From contig NZ_CP018811.1 of assembly GCF_001922345.1 (NCBI RefSeq), positions 3,224,001 through 3,288,000 on the forward strand: a stretch of DNA of 64,000 nucleotides, given 5' to 3'. The notes under the pieces were generated by a model. That model was not told the origin of the DNA and did not search any database. It was given only the letters and a program-made list of their open reading frames with translations. This DNA is from Paraburkholderia sp. SOS3. GTDB lineage: Bacteria; Pseudomonadota; Gammaproteobacteria; Burkholderiales; Burkholderiaceae. This document shows positions 47,183-55,903 of the stretch, piece by piece. Numbering within the stretch: the first letter of the stretch is position 1; every line of letters starts with the position of its first letter. The translations under genes and the position numbers were made by a program.

Positions 47183-47222
47183 CTACTTCTCACTCCGCCT
47201 GGCATCAGGCTTCACGATTGAC

Positions 47223-47507
47223 TCACAACGGCTGATGCTCACGCAGCCAATCGCGCAACGCGTCGTTCATGCGCGTTTGCCAGCCCTCTCCGGTCGCCCG
47301 GAAGCGTTCGATGATATCCGCGTCATAGCGGATCGAGACGAGCACTTTCGGCGACTCGAGCCGCGGCCGGCCGCGCGAGCCGAGCGGCTTCATCTGCCTG
47401 AATGCCTCGGCGGACACTTCGAAGGTGTCGGGGTCCGCCGCGATTGCGCGATTGATTGCCTCGTCTTCATCCGAAGTCGGCATGACGATCTTCGATTTGC
47501 TCGACAT
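47223..47507 (-). CDS. brnA: BrnA family antitoxin
   Basis: A 94-residue antitoxin. The N-terminal acidic half (SDEDEAINRAIAADPDTFEV) should bind and neutralise BrnT. The C-terminal ribbon-helix-helix (VLVSIRYDADIIERFRATG, then WQTRMNDALRDWL) binds DNA. The RGRP stretch near 45-49 is usual. Start ATG 47507 lies 41 bases inside the end of brnT, the normal overlapping arrangement. It should repress the pair by binding the operator upstream of brnT. Confidence 0.92.
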   Translation of the reverse strand: MSSKSKIVMPTSDEDEAINRAIAADPDTFEVSAEAFRQMKPLGSRGRPRLESPKVLVSIRYDADIIERFRATGEGWQTRMNDALRDWLREHQPL

Positions 47508-47760
47508 AATTTCTGACCTCTCGCTGGTTCGCCTTGCGCAGACTGATGATATGCATCGTGTCGTCTCGCTGCGTGAAGACGACACAGAACAGACGCTCGC
47601 CAATGACGCCGTAGCCGATTTCCCGAACTTCGCGGTAATCGCGGCACGTATCGACACAAGCCATCACTTCAGACCCGTCGAGATACGAGGCAGACGACAA
47701 ATCAACGCCATGTTTGGCGAGATTGCTCTCGTTCTTCAGCGAGTCGTAAGTCACGTGCAT
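47467..47760 (-). CDS. brnT: BrnT family ribonuclease toxin
   Basis: A type II toxin with a RelE-like fold that cleaves RNA. Length 97 residues from ATG 47760; two upstream in-frame ATGs (47781, 47766) overlap the predicted -10 and are less likely. Family motifs: LAKHGVD (14-20), GERLFCVVFTQRDD (54-67) and IISLRKANQRE (71-81). The position before IIS is His where an Arg is common. brnA follows with an overlap. Confidence 0.9.
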   Translation of the reverse strand: MHVTYDSLKNESNLAKHGVDLSSASYLDGSEVMACVDTCRDYREVREIGYGVIGERLFCVVFTQRDDTMHIISLRKANQREVRNYVEQIEDRHADFG

Positions 47761-47767
47761 TGGCATT

Positions 47768-47814
47768 ATTGTAGCTACCATAATTGGCGAATTGCAAGCT
47801 TCGATTGTAGCTAC
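47768..47814 (-). promoter_or_regulatory. brnTA promoter and paired operator-like sites
   Basis: Minus strand -35 TTGCAA (47792-47797), 18-base spacer, -10 TACAAT (47768-47773). The 11-base sequence ATTGTAGCTAC (core palindrome GTAGCTAC) occurs twice, at 47768-47778 over the -10 and at 47804-47814 upstream of the -35: a good pair of sites for BrnA repression. Confidence 0.65.
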
Positions 47815-47954
47815 GGTGAAAGCGGACTTCGCCTCGACCAGGTGGCATAGGACGAACTCGCGGTTACCGCGTAACCCTTGTCAGACGGGGCGCTTGGCCA
47901 GGTGGCACAGCGTTTGCTGAATCCGCTTACCTCACAGCACGCCGGACCACCGCC

Positions 47955-48170
47955 ATGCATGCCGATCGCATCGAAATCATCGAAGAGTCCACCGCCGAAG
48001 CACCGGGTTTCGGGCAATGCTTCGGGTCGTTCGCCGGGCCGGCTCCGGCGCCCGCCCGTGGCTCCGAGGCCGAGCCGGAACCGACTCCGGTCGGACTGCT
48101 CACCCTTGGTATCGCATGGCTATTCGGCCTCGAGGCGCTGCTCGCGGACGAGCGCCGGCCGAAACGCTAG
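47955..48170 (+). CDS. Hypothetical protein, 71 aa
   Basis: ATG 47955; peptide begins MHADRIEIIEESTAEAPGF, has a Pro/Ala/Glu-rich middle, then a hydrophobic segment GLLTLGIAWLFGLEALLAD and a basic end. The ribosome site is weak. Could be a small membrane-associated protein; no family recognised, and it may be spurious. Confidence 0.4.
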   Translation: MHADRIEIIEESTAEAPGFGQCFGSFAGPAPAPARGSEAEPEPTPVGLLTLGIAWLFGLEALLADERRPKR

Positions 48171-48330
48171 ACGAGGCATTGCCGCAACGCGCACCGCGCA
48201 TTTTCGTCAAGCACCGTGTAGACGTTACAAGCCGTTACATTTTGGGAAGATCCGCGCTGCCACCCGCCCGCCACGGGGATCGCCCGCGTCACCTAGACTT
48301 TGTATTGATCGGGATCGAACGGAGGCTGCC

Positions 48331-48501
48331 ATGGCTGAATCGATGGTAAGCGTCGTGATAGCAGTGGCGTTCATCGCTTTCGCGGCGATTCTTCTGGCTC
48401 ACCAGTTCAGACGCCATTCCCATCGCGGCAAAACGGCCGAGCGCACCGAAGGGCGCTTCGATCGCCGCCATCTGTGGGAACGGATGCGGCATCGGCATTG
48501 A
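48331..48501 (+). CDS. Small one-span membrane protein, 56 aa
   Basis: ATG 48331 with a strong GGAGG site six bases upstream. Residues 5-24 (MVSVVIAVAFIAFAAILLAH) form a membrane span, and the rest is His/Arg-rich (RRHSHRGK, RRHLWERMRHRH). Function unknown. Upstream, GTTACA occurs twice in GACGTTACAAGCCGTTACA (around 48223-48241). Confidence 0.6.
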   Translation: MAESMVSVVIAVAFIAFAAILLAHQFRRHSHRGKTAERTEGRFDRRHLWERMRHRH

Positions 48502-48555
48502 GGGAGCTCGCTGGCAGCACCCGCTGTGCAATATCGCGTTTGTAGCGAGGCCACC

Positions 48556-48909
48556 ATGTCCGACGATAACGTCAGCTCGCAAACGGTCGATCATGAAGCG
48601 GTCGGCTACGAAGGATTCGAGATCCACGTCTCGACGCGTCTCAAACGCAGCACCGACCGCTCGAACGGCGCGGGCTTTGCGTCGGCCGATGCACGCGAGC
48701 CTGCGCGCTACACGTACATCGGCTACGTTTGCCACCCGGGCGCTACGGTCGCGCTGCCCGGCCACACGGTGCCGTTTCATGCGGATGGCGACGACGCGTT
48801 CGCCACGGCGCAAGACGCATACGCCGAAGCGCTTAACGTCGGCCGCAGCATTATCGACGGCACGCATCCGGATCTTTCGGTCTTGTCGCTCGTGACAAGC
48901 GGCGCGTGA
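48556..48909 (+). CDS. Hypothetical protein, 117 aa
   Basis: ATG 48556 with GAGG nine bases upstream, starting MSDDNVSSQTVDHEAVGYEGF. Soluble and acidic, with the core YEGFEIHVSTRLKRS and a GYVCHPGATVALPG stretch followed by DAYAEALNVGRSIIDG. The pattern 'YEGFEIHV...TV.F..D' recalls small Burkholderia DUF proteins, but I cannot name the family. It lies 54 bases after the small membrane protein, likely the same transcript. Confidence 0.6.
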   Translation: MSDDNVSSQTVDHEAVGYEGFEIHVSTRLKRSTDRSNGAGFASADAREPARYTYIGYVCHPGATVALPGHTVPFHADGDDAFATAQDAYAEALNVGRSIIDGTHPDLSVLSLVTSGA

Positions 48910-49074
48910 AGCGGCGCGTGAAGCGGCGCGTCAGATTGATGTGCGCGCGAGCGTATAGCCGTATAGCCCGTGCGCACCCCCACGCCTCGCGTGCCGTTTC
49001 ATTTGCAAAGCCGGTCGAAAATATCAGCACGGGCCTCGGTATCCGGCAACCTGTGCGATCGCGCCGGCGACCCG

Positions 49075-50376
49075 TCAGCCGGTATAGCGCGATGCCTGCG
49101 GCATCTGCCCGCGCTCGCCGCGCTGCCGCTCGCCGCAGCCAAGCATCAGGCCCGCGAACGACCAGAATGCAAGCATGGTCGTTTGCCACATGAAATCGTC
49201 GGTTATGTTCTTGGTAATCATGCCGACGACAAGCGCGACGCCCGCCATCGCTATCCACAAGTTCACGCGCCGCAACTGCCAGAAACGCGCAATCAGCGCC
49301 GCGAACAGCACGATCTGCAACGCAAGCCCGATCAGTCCGGTTTGCAGCCACGTATTGAGAAACAGGTTGTGCGCATGCGTGAGCGCAACGGGCTCGAGCT
49401 TCAGCAGCGCTGCCGGCATCACGCTGTGATACGCGAGACCTGGCAGCGGCTTGCCGAAACCGATGCCGAGCCACTCGTGCGACTTTGCCGCCGACGAATA
49501 AAACGCCCACAGGCGCGGGCGCGTGTCGCCGGCCATCGTATCGTCGATGCCCGATAGCGCGCGCGGCAGATAGAGCGCGTGGCCGTCGACCGTGAGCGCG
49601 CCGCGAGGCGCCTGCACGATCGCCTCGCCGATTCGCAGACGCGAACTGAGTTCGAGCGTGCCGAGCCCCGCGACCGCGACGATCGCGATCGACACGGCGG
49701 CCAGCACCAGATGCCGGCGATAGAGCGGATAGAACGCGATCACGAGCGTCACCGCAACCGCGGGCCAGAAGAAGCGGTTCAAGGTCGCAAGACCGATGAA
49801 CAGGCACAGCACGATGCCGAGCGCCCCCACCGCCCGCCAGCGCGGCCGCGTCAGCAGCGTGCCGGCGAACAGCGTGAGCGCGAAGATCGCGAGCGTGCTC
49901 GTGTGGCCGACGCGCGCGTAGTAGTGCAACAGAAAGGTGTCGGCTGTCGGCGGCTGTAAACGGCCCCAGTAGACGACGCTCGTCAGCACGAGCACCGCAC
50001 AGGCGAGCCAGGCGATGCACACGAACCGCTCGGGGTGCGCGCTCTTTTTGCCGAGCACCCAGAACGCCCAGAATGCGACGAGCGGATAGAACACTTCGTC
50101 GAACCACGCGTGCAGGCTCACCGACGGCGCAAACGACCAGCCGATCGACGCAAGCGTCCACGCCGCCCATGCGGCGATCGGCAGTGCGAGCGGCCATTTC
50201 AAACCGCGCGCGCCACCGGTGCGGAACGCGGACCATGCGGCGGCAAGCGTGCCGATCGCCAGCACGGCCAGCGCGATATACACGATCGCCGTCATGTGCG
50301 CGAACATCAGAACGAACAGAAGCACCGGGCACGCGACCCAGAGTGCGCGCTCGAGGCGCGCTGCGATCAGGCTCAT
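49075..50376 (-). CDS. waaL: O-antigen ligase family protein
   Basis: A 433-residue polytopic inner-membrane protein (10-12 spans) of the Wzy/WaaL type. The ligase motif H[NSQ]x9GxxG is exact at residue 336: HNLFLNTWLQTGLIG. A large periplasmic loop precedes it. WaaL joins undecaprenyl-linked O-antigen to lipid A-core. Polymerase or other ligase roles are possible. Start ATG 50376 overlaps the stop of the GT9 gene in ATGA, so they are coupled; ATG is preferred to upstream codons inside GT9. Confidence 0.82.
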   Translation of the reverse strand: MSLIAARLERALWVACPVLLFVLMFAHMTAIVYIALAVLAIGTLAAAWSAFRTGGARGLKWPLALPIAAWAAWTLASIGWSFAPSVSLHAWFDEVFYPLVAFWAFWVLGKKSAHPERFVCIAWLACAVLVLTSVVYWGRLQPPTADTFLLHYYARVGHTSTLAIFALTLFAGTLLTRPRWRAVGALGIVLCLFIGLATLNRFFWPAVAVTLVIAFYPLYRRHLVLAAVSIAIVAVAGLGTLELSSRLRIGEAIVQAPRGALTVDGHALYLPRALSGIDDTMAGDTRPRLWAFYSSAAKSHEWLGIGFGKPLPGLAYHSVMPAALLKLEPVALTHAHNLFLNTWLQTGLIGLALQIVLFAALIARFWQLRRVNLWIAMAGVALVVGMITKNITDDFMWQTTMLAFWSFAGLMLGCGERQRGERGQMPQASRYTG

Positions 50377-51503
50377 TGCACCTTCACCAGAACGTTTTGC
50401 AGCGCATCGCACACCGCGGCGACGGACAGCCGGCCCATGCACTCCGCGTGGTCGCCGCGCCACGCGACACAGGTCGTCGCATTGCGGTCGCAGCGCCTCA
50501 CCCACTCGACCCTGCGACGGAAAATAACAGGCTCGTCGCGGCACGGCATGTCGGCGATCGTGACCGCGACAAACGGCACATTGCGCCAGTATCGGCCCGC
50601 GCCGTGAATCGACGCATTGCCGGGACCGAAGAGCGCGATGGTCGGCACGCCGACGAGGCGTCCCAGGTGCGCGACGCCGGTGTCGGGGCAGACGATCGCT
50701 TTCGCGCCGGCAAACAGATGCCACAATTCGCCGAGCCCGAGCCTGCCGGCAAGATCCGGATGACGCGGGTCGGGATCGATCGCGCGGATCAATGCGACTT
50801 CGCCGGGGCCGCCGCTCCATACCGGCATATAGCCGCGCGCTTCGACGAACCGCGCGACCTCGAGCCAGCGCGCGTCGGGCCAGCGCTTGACCGCGGTGCT
50901 CGCGCCCGGATGCAGTACGACGTAAGGCCGCGCGAGCTGATCTGCATCGGGAAGCTCGACATGGGACGGCGCCGGCCAATCGGCAGGATGATAGGCGCGC
51001 GGTTCGTCGCCGGGCACGAGGTCGGCCGTCAGGTCCGCCCATGCGGCCGGTACCTCCGGATAGGGCACAGCTTCGTCGACGGGCCAGTTTTTCCACGCGG
51101 GCACGTCATGCGCATGCGCGACGATCCACCGGCACCCGGCGGCAAGCGCGAGCCAGCTATGCCGGTTGTCTCCGGCTACGATGCCGAGGTCGTACGGGCC
51201 CGAACGCAGCACGCCGAGCACGCTCGCGAGATCGCGCGGATCGAATGGCAACGCGGTCACGCCGAACGGCCGGCCCGCATAGAGTGGCGCGATTGCCTTC
51301 GGGCACGCGAGCGCGATCTGCGCGTCGCGATACTGCGCGCGCAGCTTCGCGAGCAGCGGCGCCAGCAGCAGCGTATCACCGAGCAACAGATGATGTGCGA
51401 TCAAAATCCGTTGCGGATGCAACGGCTTGCGGCGCAGCGGCTTCGCAAGGAGCCGCGGCAGCGCGCGTGCAAAAATTCGAATACGTCCAGCTAGTCGACT
51501 CAT
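50373..51503 (-). CDS. Glycosyltransferase family 9 (heptosyltransferase-like)
   Basis: A 376-residue ADP-heptose:LPS heptosyltransferase-type enzyme acting on the core. It has HHLLLGDTLLLAPLLAKLR near 40-58 and a donor-binding domain with LHPGAS (about 190-195) and PDTGVAHLGRLVGVPTIALFG (split near 260-280). Start ATG 51503 (MSRLAGR) is chosen; an in-frame TTG at 51560 is possible. The end is coupled to the waaL gene. It may also transfer another heptose or glucose. Confidence 0.85.
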   Translation of the reverse strand: MSRLAGRIRIFARALPRLLAKPLRRKPLHPQRILIAHHLLLGDTLLLAPLLAKLRAQYRDAQIALACPKAIAPLYAGRPFGVTALPFDPRDLASVLGVLRSGPYDLGIVAGDNRHSWLALAAGCRWIVAHAHDVPAWKNWPVDEAVPYPEVPAAWADLTADLVPGDEPRAYHPADWPAPSHVELPDADQLARPYVVLHPGASTAVKRWPDARWLEVARFVEARGYMPVWSGGPGEVALIRAIDPDPRHPDLAGRLGLGELWHLFAGAKAIVCPDTGVAHLGRLVGVPTIALFGPGNASIHGAGRYWRNVPFVAVTIADMPCRDEPVIFRRRVEWVRRCDRNATTCVAWRGDHAECMGRLSVAAVCDALQNVLVKVQ

Positions 51504-51990
51504 CGGGGTATCGGCGAGTTCGTCCCGCCTGTCATCTTGCTGTACGCCGTTATCCGGCAAGAAGCCGCATTCCCCTGCTTACTTCTTCAGCGGTTTCAAT
51601 CTGAACGGCCGCTTCACGCGGCACGCGAACCGGGTATATCCCAAAAAGTCGGCACACATTTACAGCAGGCTTCGATGTTCGGCCGGTCCGTCAGTGCGAC
51701 CGTATGGCGATTCAAGCCAGGTGAGATGGCGCCTGACGGAATGTGCCTGACGAAACAAGCGAAATGCCGGAAACAACACGGAATTCGCCCGAACGACAGA
51801 CCGGAAAAAGGCCAAAACACGAACGACCGATCATAACATGTACCCTGCTCGAGCCACGACTTGAGCGGGCCTCGCGGCGTGCGCGAGCACCGTGCGGCCT
51901 CGCGCACGACGCGGCAAAAATCGGTGGAAAGCGACAACAAGCAACAACGAGCGACGGCAAGCAACAACGAGCGTCCGCAAGCGATAAGAA
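51504..51990 (-). other. Gap GT4 / GT9 genes: promoter, repeats
   Basis: No gene seen. Minus-strand extended -10 TGTTATGAT (51830-51838) could start a GT9-waaL transcript with a leader of about 320 bases. Near 51940-51970 the 14-base AGCAACAACGAGCG occurs twice in a purine-rich stretch between the GT4 stop and this promoter. Confidence 0.45.
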
Positions 51991-53079
51991 TCAACGGCGC
52001 CCGACGATGCGCGTCGCGGCGCGCAGCAGCGCCTCGACATGGCTTGCGATGCGCGTGTCGTAAAGCACGCCGCCGCGCGCGACGTCCGCCGACGAAGCCG
52101 AAGCCGCGCCACCCGTTTGCGCACGTTGCCGCGCAATACGCTCGAGCGTCGCGCGCAAGTCGGCCGCGTCGCCGGGTTCGAACGTATGCTTCGCGTGCGG
52201 CGCAATCGCCGTGCAGCAGCCGAGCGTGGTCGGAAAAACCACCGGCGTGCCGCACATCACCGATTCGATACCGACGAGGCCGAACGGCTCGTACTTCGAC
52301 GCGAGAATCGTGAAGTCCGCGGCGCGATAGCAGTCTTCGATATTTCTCGCGTAGCCGAGATGGCGCACGCGCGCATCGACGCGCTCGGGCGGACGTCCGG
52401 CAACGGCTAGCACGAAAGGCGCGTCGAGCTCGCGCAATGCGGCCTCGATCAGCGGCAAGCCCTTGCGGTCGTGGCTGCTCGACGGAAACAGCAGTACGAT
52501 TTCGTGATCGGCAAAACCGAACCGCTTGCGCAGTGCCGCGCGCTCGTCCGCGCCGACCGGAGAAAAGCGCGCGTCGTCCACAGGCGGATACAGCACTTCG
52601 ATCTTCGCATCGGCGATGCCGTAGAGTTCGCGCAGCTCGTCGCGCATCAGCTGCGAGTGCGCGACGATCAGTTTCGCATGCGCGTACTGGCTGCGTTCGA
52701 GCGCAATCTGCCTGACGTCGGAGCCTTTGTGCCGCCGGCCCGTCGCGCGCAGAAAGCCCAGGTGCGTGCCGCCGCAAATCGCAATTTCCGACGAATCGAC
52801 CCGATTGACGCCGATCAGCACGTCGACGCCGGCGTTGCGCCGCGCCGCGCGCAAACGGCGCGAAAACCAGCCGTCGCGCCACTTGCCCGGCAGAAAAGAC
52901 ACGTTGATCCGATGCGCGTGCACCATCGCGGCTTCCGGCAACGACGCGTCGAAGCGCCGCGCAAAAAACTCCGGCGTCACGCCGGCCGCAACGAAACCGC
53001 GCACGAGATCCATCGCGTAGCGCTCGAGGCCGCCGCTGTGTTTCAGCGCGTTACTGGAGATGCCGATCTTCACGGTCAC
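51991..53079 (-). CDS. GT4 glycosyltransferase, LPS cluster
   Basis: A 362-residue GT-B enzyme of family GT4. Start is a GTG at 53079 that overlaps the msbA stop (GTGA). It opens [20 protein letters not shown], has [11 protein letters not shown] near 160-170, [17 protein letters not shown] near 193-209, and the EX7E element [18 protein letters not shown]. Sugar and acceptor cannot be fixed; core oligosaccharide is likely from the neighbours (msbA, GT9, waaL, GT2). Confidence 0.85.
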   Translation of the reverse strand: MTVKIGISSNALKHSGGLERYAMDLVRGFVAAGVTPEFFARRFDASLPEAAMVHAHRINVSFLPGKWRDGWFSRRLRAARRNAGVDVLIGVNRVDSSEIAICGGTHLGFLRATGRRHKGSDVRQIALERSQYAHAKLIVAHSQLMRDELRELYGIADAKIEVLYPPVDDARFSPVGADERAALRKRFGFADHEIVLLFPSSSHDRKGLPLIEAALRELDAPFVLAVAGRPPERVDARVRHLGYARNIEDCYRAADFTILASKYEPFGLVGIESVMCGTPVVFPTTLGCCTAIAPHAKHTFEPGDAADLRATLERIARQRAQTGGAASASSADVARGGVLYDTRIASHVEALLRAATRIVGRR

Positions 53080-54869
53080 GCGGCGTTCTGCTGGAACTGG
53101 ATCCGATGCAGATGCGCATAGAGCCCGTTATGCACCAGCAGTTCGCGATGCGTGCCGCGCTCGACGATGCGCCCCGCTTCCATCACGAGAATGCGGTCGG
53201 CGCGCTCGATCGTCGAGAGCCGGTGTGCGATGACGAGCGTCGTGCGGCCTTTCATCAGCGTTTCGAGCGCCGCCTGCACATGGCGCTCCGACTCGGAATC
53301 GAGCGCCGAGGTTGCTTCGTCGAGGATGAGGATCGGCGCATCCTTGTAAATCGCGCGCGCGATCGCAAGGCGCTGCCGCTGTCCGCCCGACAGCATCATG
53401 CCGTTATCGCCGACCAGCGTATCGATGCCGTTGGCCATCGCTTCCACGGTATCCCACAGGTTCGCCGCACGCAGCGCCGCTACGACGCGGTCGCGATCGG
53501 GCGTCTGCCCGTACGCGACGTTGCTCGCGATCGAGTCGTTGAACAGCACGACGTCCTGGCTCACCATCGCGATCTGGCTGCGCAGCGCATGAATGCCGTA
53601 CTCGGGCAACGCCACGCCATCGACGAGAATCTCGCCGCTCGACGGATCGAAAAAGCGCGGCAGCAGATTCACGAGCGTGGTCTTGCCGCTACCCGACGGC
53701 CCCGCGAGCGCGACCATTTCGCCGGGCGCGACCTTGAACGACACCTGATCGAGCGTCTGGCGCTGCATCGGCCCGCTCGTGCCATAGGCGAACGAAACGT
53801 CGCGAAACTCGACCTCGCCGCTCGCGCGGTCGAGCGGCAGTCCGCCGCCGGCCGGCTCGGGCGGTTCGTCGATGAGTCCGAAGATCAGCTCCGCGGCCGT
53901 CATGCCGCGCTGCAGCGGCTGGTTGACGTCCATCAGATGCTTGAGCGGCGAGATGATCAGCAGCATCGAGGTCACGAAGGCGACGAAGCCGCCGACCGTC
54001 GTCTGGTCGGCCGTCGATTGCACCACGGCAATGGTCACGACGACCGCCAGCGCGATCGACGCGAGAAATTGCGTGAGCGGCTGTGCGAGGCCGCCCGAGA
54101 CCTGCATCCGCATCGAATAGCCGCGCAGGCGCTTGCTCATTTCGGTGAAGCGGTCCATCTCGTACTGCTCGCCGTTGTGCACCTTGACGACCTTATAGCC
54201 GCCGACGGTTTCCTCGACGATGTACGACAGTTCGTTCGTGAGCAGCTGATGCTCGCGGTTCAGGCGCCGCAGCCGCCGGTTGATCTTGCCGACGAGCCAG
54301 CCGATGGTCGGCAGCAGCACGGCCACGATCAGCGTCAGGCGCCAGTTCAGATAGAACAGATAGCCGAGCAGGAACAGCACGGTCAGCGAATCGCGCACGA
54401 GCGTGACGAGCACGCCGAGCAGCACGTTCAGAATCTGGTTCACCTCGAACACGATCGCATTGATGACCGTGCTCGCCGTCTCGCGCTGGAAGAACGCAAC
54501 GCTGGTGTGAAGCATGCGTTCGAACATCTTGAGCCGCAGGTCGAGCAGCACGCGGTTCGACACGTACGCGAGCAGATAGCCGGACGCGTATTGCGACGTG
54601 CTGCGCACGAGCGCAAGGCCAATTATCGCCATCGGCACGAACCATTTGGCGCGGTCGCTGCCGTGCGCGCCGAAACCATGGTCGAGCAACGGCTTGAGCA
54701 GCGCGGGAATCGCGGCGTCGGTGGCGGCGCTTGCCGCCATCGCGGCGATTGCCCCGACGACGACCCAGAAAAGCGGCTTCAGGTACGGCCAGAGCTTGCG
54801 CCAAACGATCATGGCGGACGACGCCTGACCGGATCCGATCGGTTTGCTTAACGTAGGCTTTGCGCTCAA
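53076..54869 (-). CDS. msbA: Lipid A export ABC transporter MsbA
   Basis: A 597-residue homodimeric half-transporter that flips lipid A-core across the inner membrane. Six spans in the first ~330 residues and a nucleotide-binding domain: Walker [10 protein letters not shown] near 394-402, signature [14 protein letters not shown] near 500-513, Walker [10 protein letters not shown]. The start is uncertain: TTG 54869 has AGGAAG upstream and gives the family length; an ATG further upstream is possible. Coupled to the GT4 gene at its end. Confidence 0.93.
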   Translation of the reverse strand: MSAKPTLSKPIGSGQASSAMIVWRKLWPYLKPLFWVVVGAIAAMAASAATDAAIPALLKPLLDHGFGAHGSDRAKWFVPMAIIGLALVRSTSQYASGYLLAYVSNRVLLDLRLKMFERMLHTSVAFFQRETASTVINAIVFEVNQILNVLLGVLVTLVRDSLTVLFLLGYLFYLNWRLTLIVAVLLPTIGWLVGKINRRLRRLNREHQLLTNELSYIVEETVGGYKVVKVHNGEQYEMDRFTEMSKRLRGYSMRMQVSGGLAQPLTQFLASIALAVVVTIAVVQSTADQTTVGGFVAFVTSMLLIISPLKHLMDVNQPLQRGMTAAELIFGLIDEPPEPAGGGLPLDRASGEVEFRDVSFAYGTSGPMQRQTLDQVSFKVAPGEMVALAGPSGSGKTTLVNLLPRFFDPSSGEILVDGVALPEYGIHALRSQIAMVSQDVVLFNDSIASNVAYGQTPDRDRVVAALRAANLWDTVEAMANGIDTLVGDNGMMLSGGQRQRLAIARAIYKDAPILILDEATSALDSESERHVQAALETLMKGRTTLVIAHRLSTIERADRILVMEAGRIVERGTHRELLVHNGLYAHLHRIQFQQNAA

Positions 54870-55060
54870 GACTTCCTCAGAATTAGCGGACCGGCGCATG
54901 GCTCGACCATGGCCTTGCTGCGTGCATCGCATGCGCACCACAACCGCACCGCGGATGCGCGCAAATGCGTCACTTCGCTGTCCGGCAAACAAAAACAGCA
55001 TTGTATACTTGCGCGACCCCGCGACCCCGCGACCCAGCACGCCCACCGCCGCCATCACGC
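54870..55060. other. Divergent region msbA / GT2
   Basis: No gene. A plus-strand -10 TATACT (55004-55009) could drive the GT2 gene; the same palindromic GTATAC gives a minus-strand TACAAT that could drive msbA. Neither has a good -35. Tandem CGACCC-like units lie at 55014-55038. Confidence 0.45.
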
Positions 55061-55825
55061 ATGAACGAACCCTCTCTCGGTGTCGCGATCATCACGAAAA
55101 ACGCCGCTTTGCGGCTTGCGCAATGCTTGCAGTCGGTCGCGTTCGCCGACGAGATCGTCGTGATCGACGGCGGCAGCACCGATACGACCGTGGAGATCGC
55201 GCAGGCGCACGGCGCGCGCGTCGTGATCGACCCCGACTGGCCTGGTTTCGGCCCGCAAAAGAACCGCGCGCTCGACGCGCTCTCGACCACCTGGGTTCTG
55301 TCGATCGACGCCGACGAAGTCGTGACGCCGGAGCTCGCGGCATCGATTGCCGCCGCCCTCGCCGCACCGCGCGCGGACGTCTATGCGATCGACCGGCTGT
55401 CGTCGTTCTGCGGCCACTGGATTCGTCACTGCGGCTGGTATCCGGACTGGATTCCGCGTCTTTTCAGGCGCAGCGCCGCGCGCTTCTCCGATGACCTCGT
55501 GCACGAGCGGCTCGTATTCGACACACCGATCGAGCGGTTGTCGGGCAAGCTGCTGCATTACTCGTACGAAGACCTCGAAACCGTGCTGCGCAAGCTCGAC
55601 GCGTATTCGACGGCAGGCGCGATGCAACGTCATGCGGCAGGCCAGCGCGCCGGCTTCGGCAAGGCGCTTGCGCGCGGCGCATGGGCGTTCGTGCGAACGT
55701 ACGTGCTGCGCCTCGGCTTTCTCGACGGTCGCGCCGGCTTCATGATCGCGGTGTTCAACGCCGAAACGGTGTACTACCGGTTTCTGAAGCTCGCGCATCT
55801 CGGCACGCGAGCACCGCGCGGGTAG
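55061..55825 (+). CDS. Glycosyltransferase family 2 (WaaE/KdtX-like)
   Basis: A 254-residue GT-A enzyme. The nucleotide-sugar motif [11 protein letters not shown] (33-43) and a DxD-like SIDADE near 84-89 are present. The W/C-rich part [17 protein letters not shown], with RLFRR after it, matches the LPS core beta-1,4-glucosyltransferase (WaaE/LgtF) group that modifies the first heptose. Start ATG 55061. It is divergent from msbA, so it is regulated separately. The exact sugar is inferred. Confidence 0.86.
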   Translation: MNEPSLGVAIITKNAALRLAQCLQSVAFADEIVVIDGGSTDTTVEIAQAHGARVVIDPDWPGFGPQKNRALDALSTTWVLSIDADEVVTPELAASIAAALAAPRADVYAIDRLSSFCGHWIRHCGWYPDWIPRLFRRSAARFSDDLVHERLVFDTPIERLSGKLLHYSYEDLETVLRKLDAYSTAGAMQRHAAGQRAGFGKALARGAWAFVRTYVLRLGFLDGRAGFMIAVFNAETVYYRFLKLAHLGTRAPRG

Positions 55826-55830
55826 CGACG

Positions 55831-55898
55831 CGCGCTGCGGGACAGCGCGCACGGCCCGCGCTGTTAAGCGACGGCTTCGACGGCTTCGACCGCTTCGA
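55831..55898. repeat. Hairpin and 9-bp tandem repeats between GT2 and dnaE
   Basis: Hairpin CGCGCTG/CAGCGCG (55831-55849, loop 5) just past the GT2 stop, then three tandem 9-base units CGGCTTCGA, CGGCTTCGA, CCGCTTCGA (55872-55898). The genes converge here. Confidence 0.6.
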
Positions 55899-55903
55899 CA
55901 CCT

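Noticed and set aside
47097..47185. CRISPR-like array
   Set aside because: Units are 12 bases with no spacers and no cas genes nearby.
47099..47210. Proteins with HRFL or DAKS repeats (frames across the 12-bp array)
   Set aside because: Repeats arise because 12 is a multiple of three; no ribosome site or recognisable domain.
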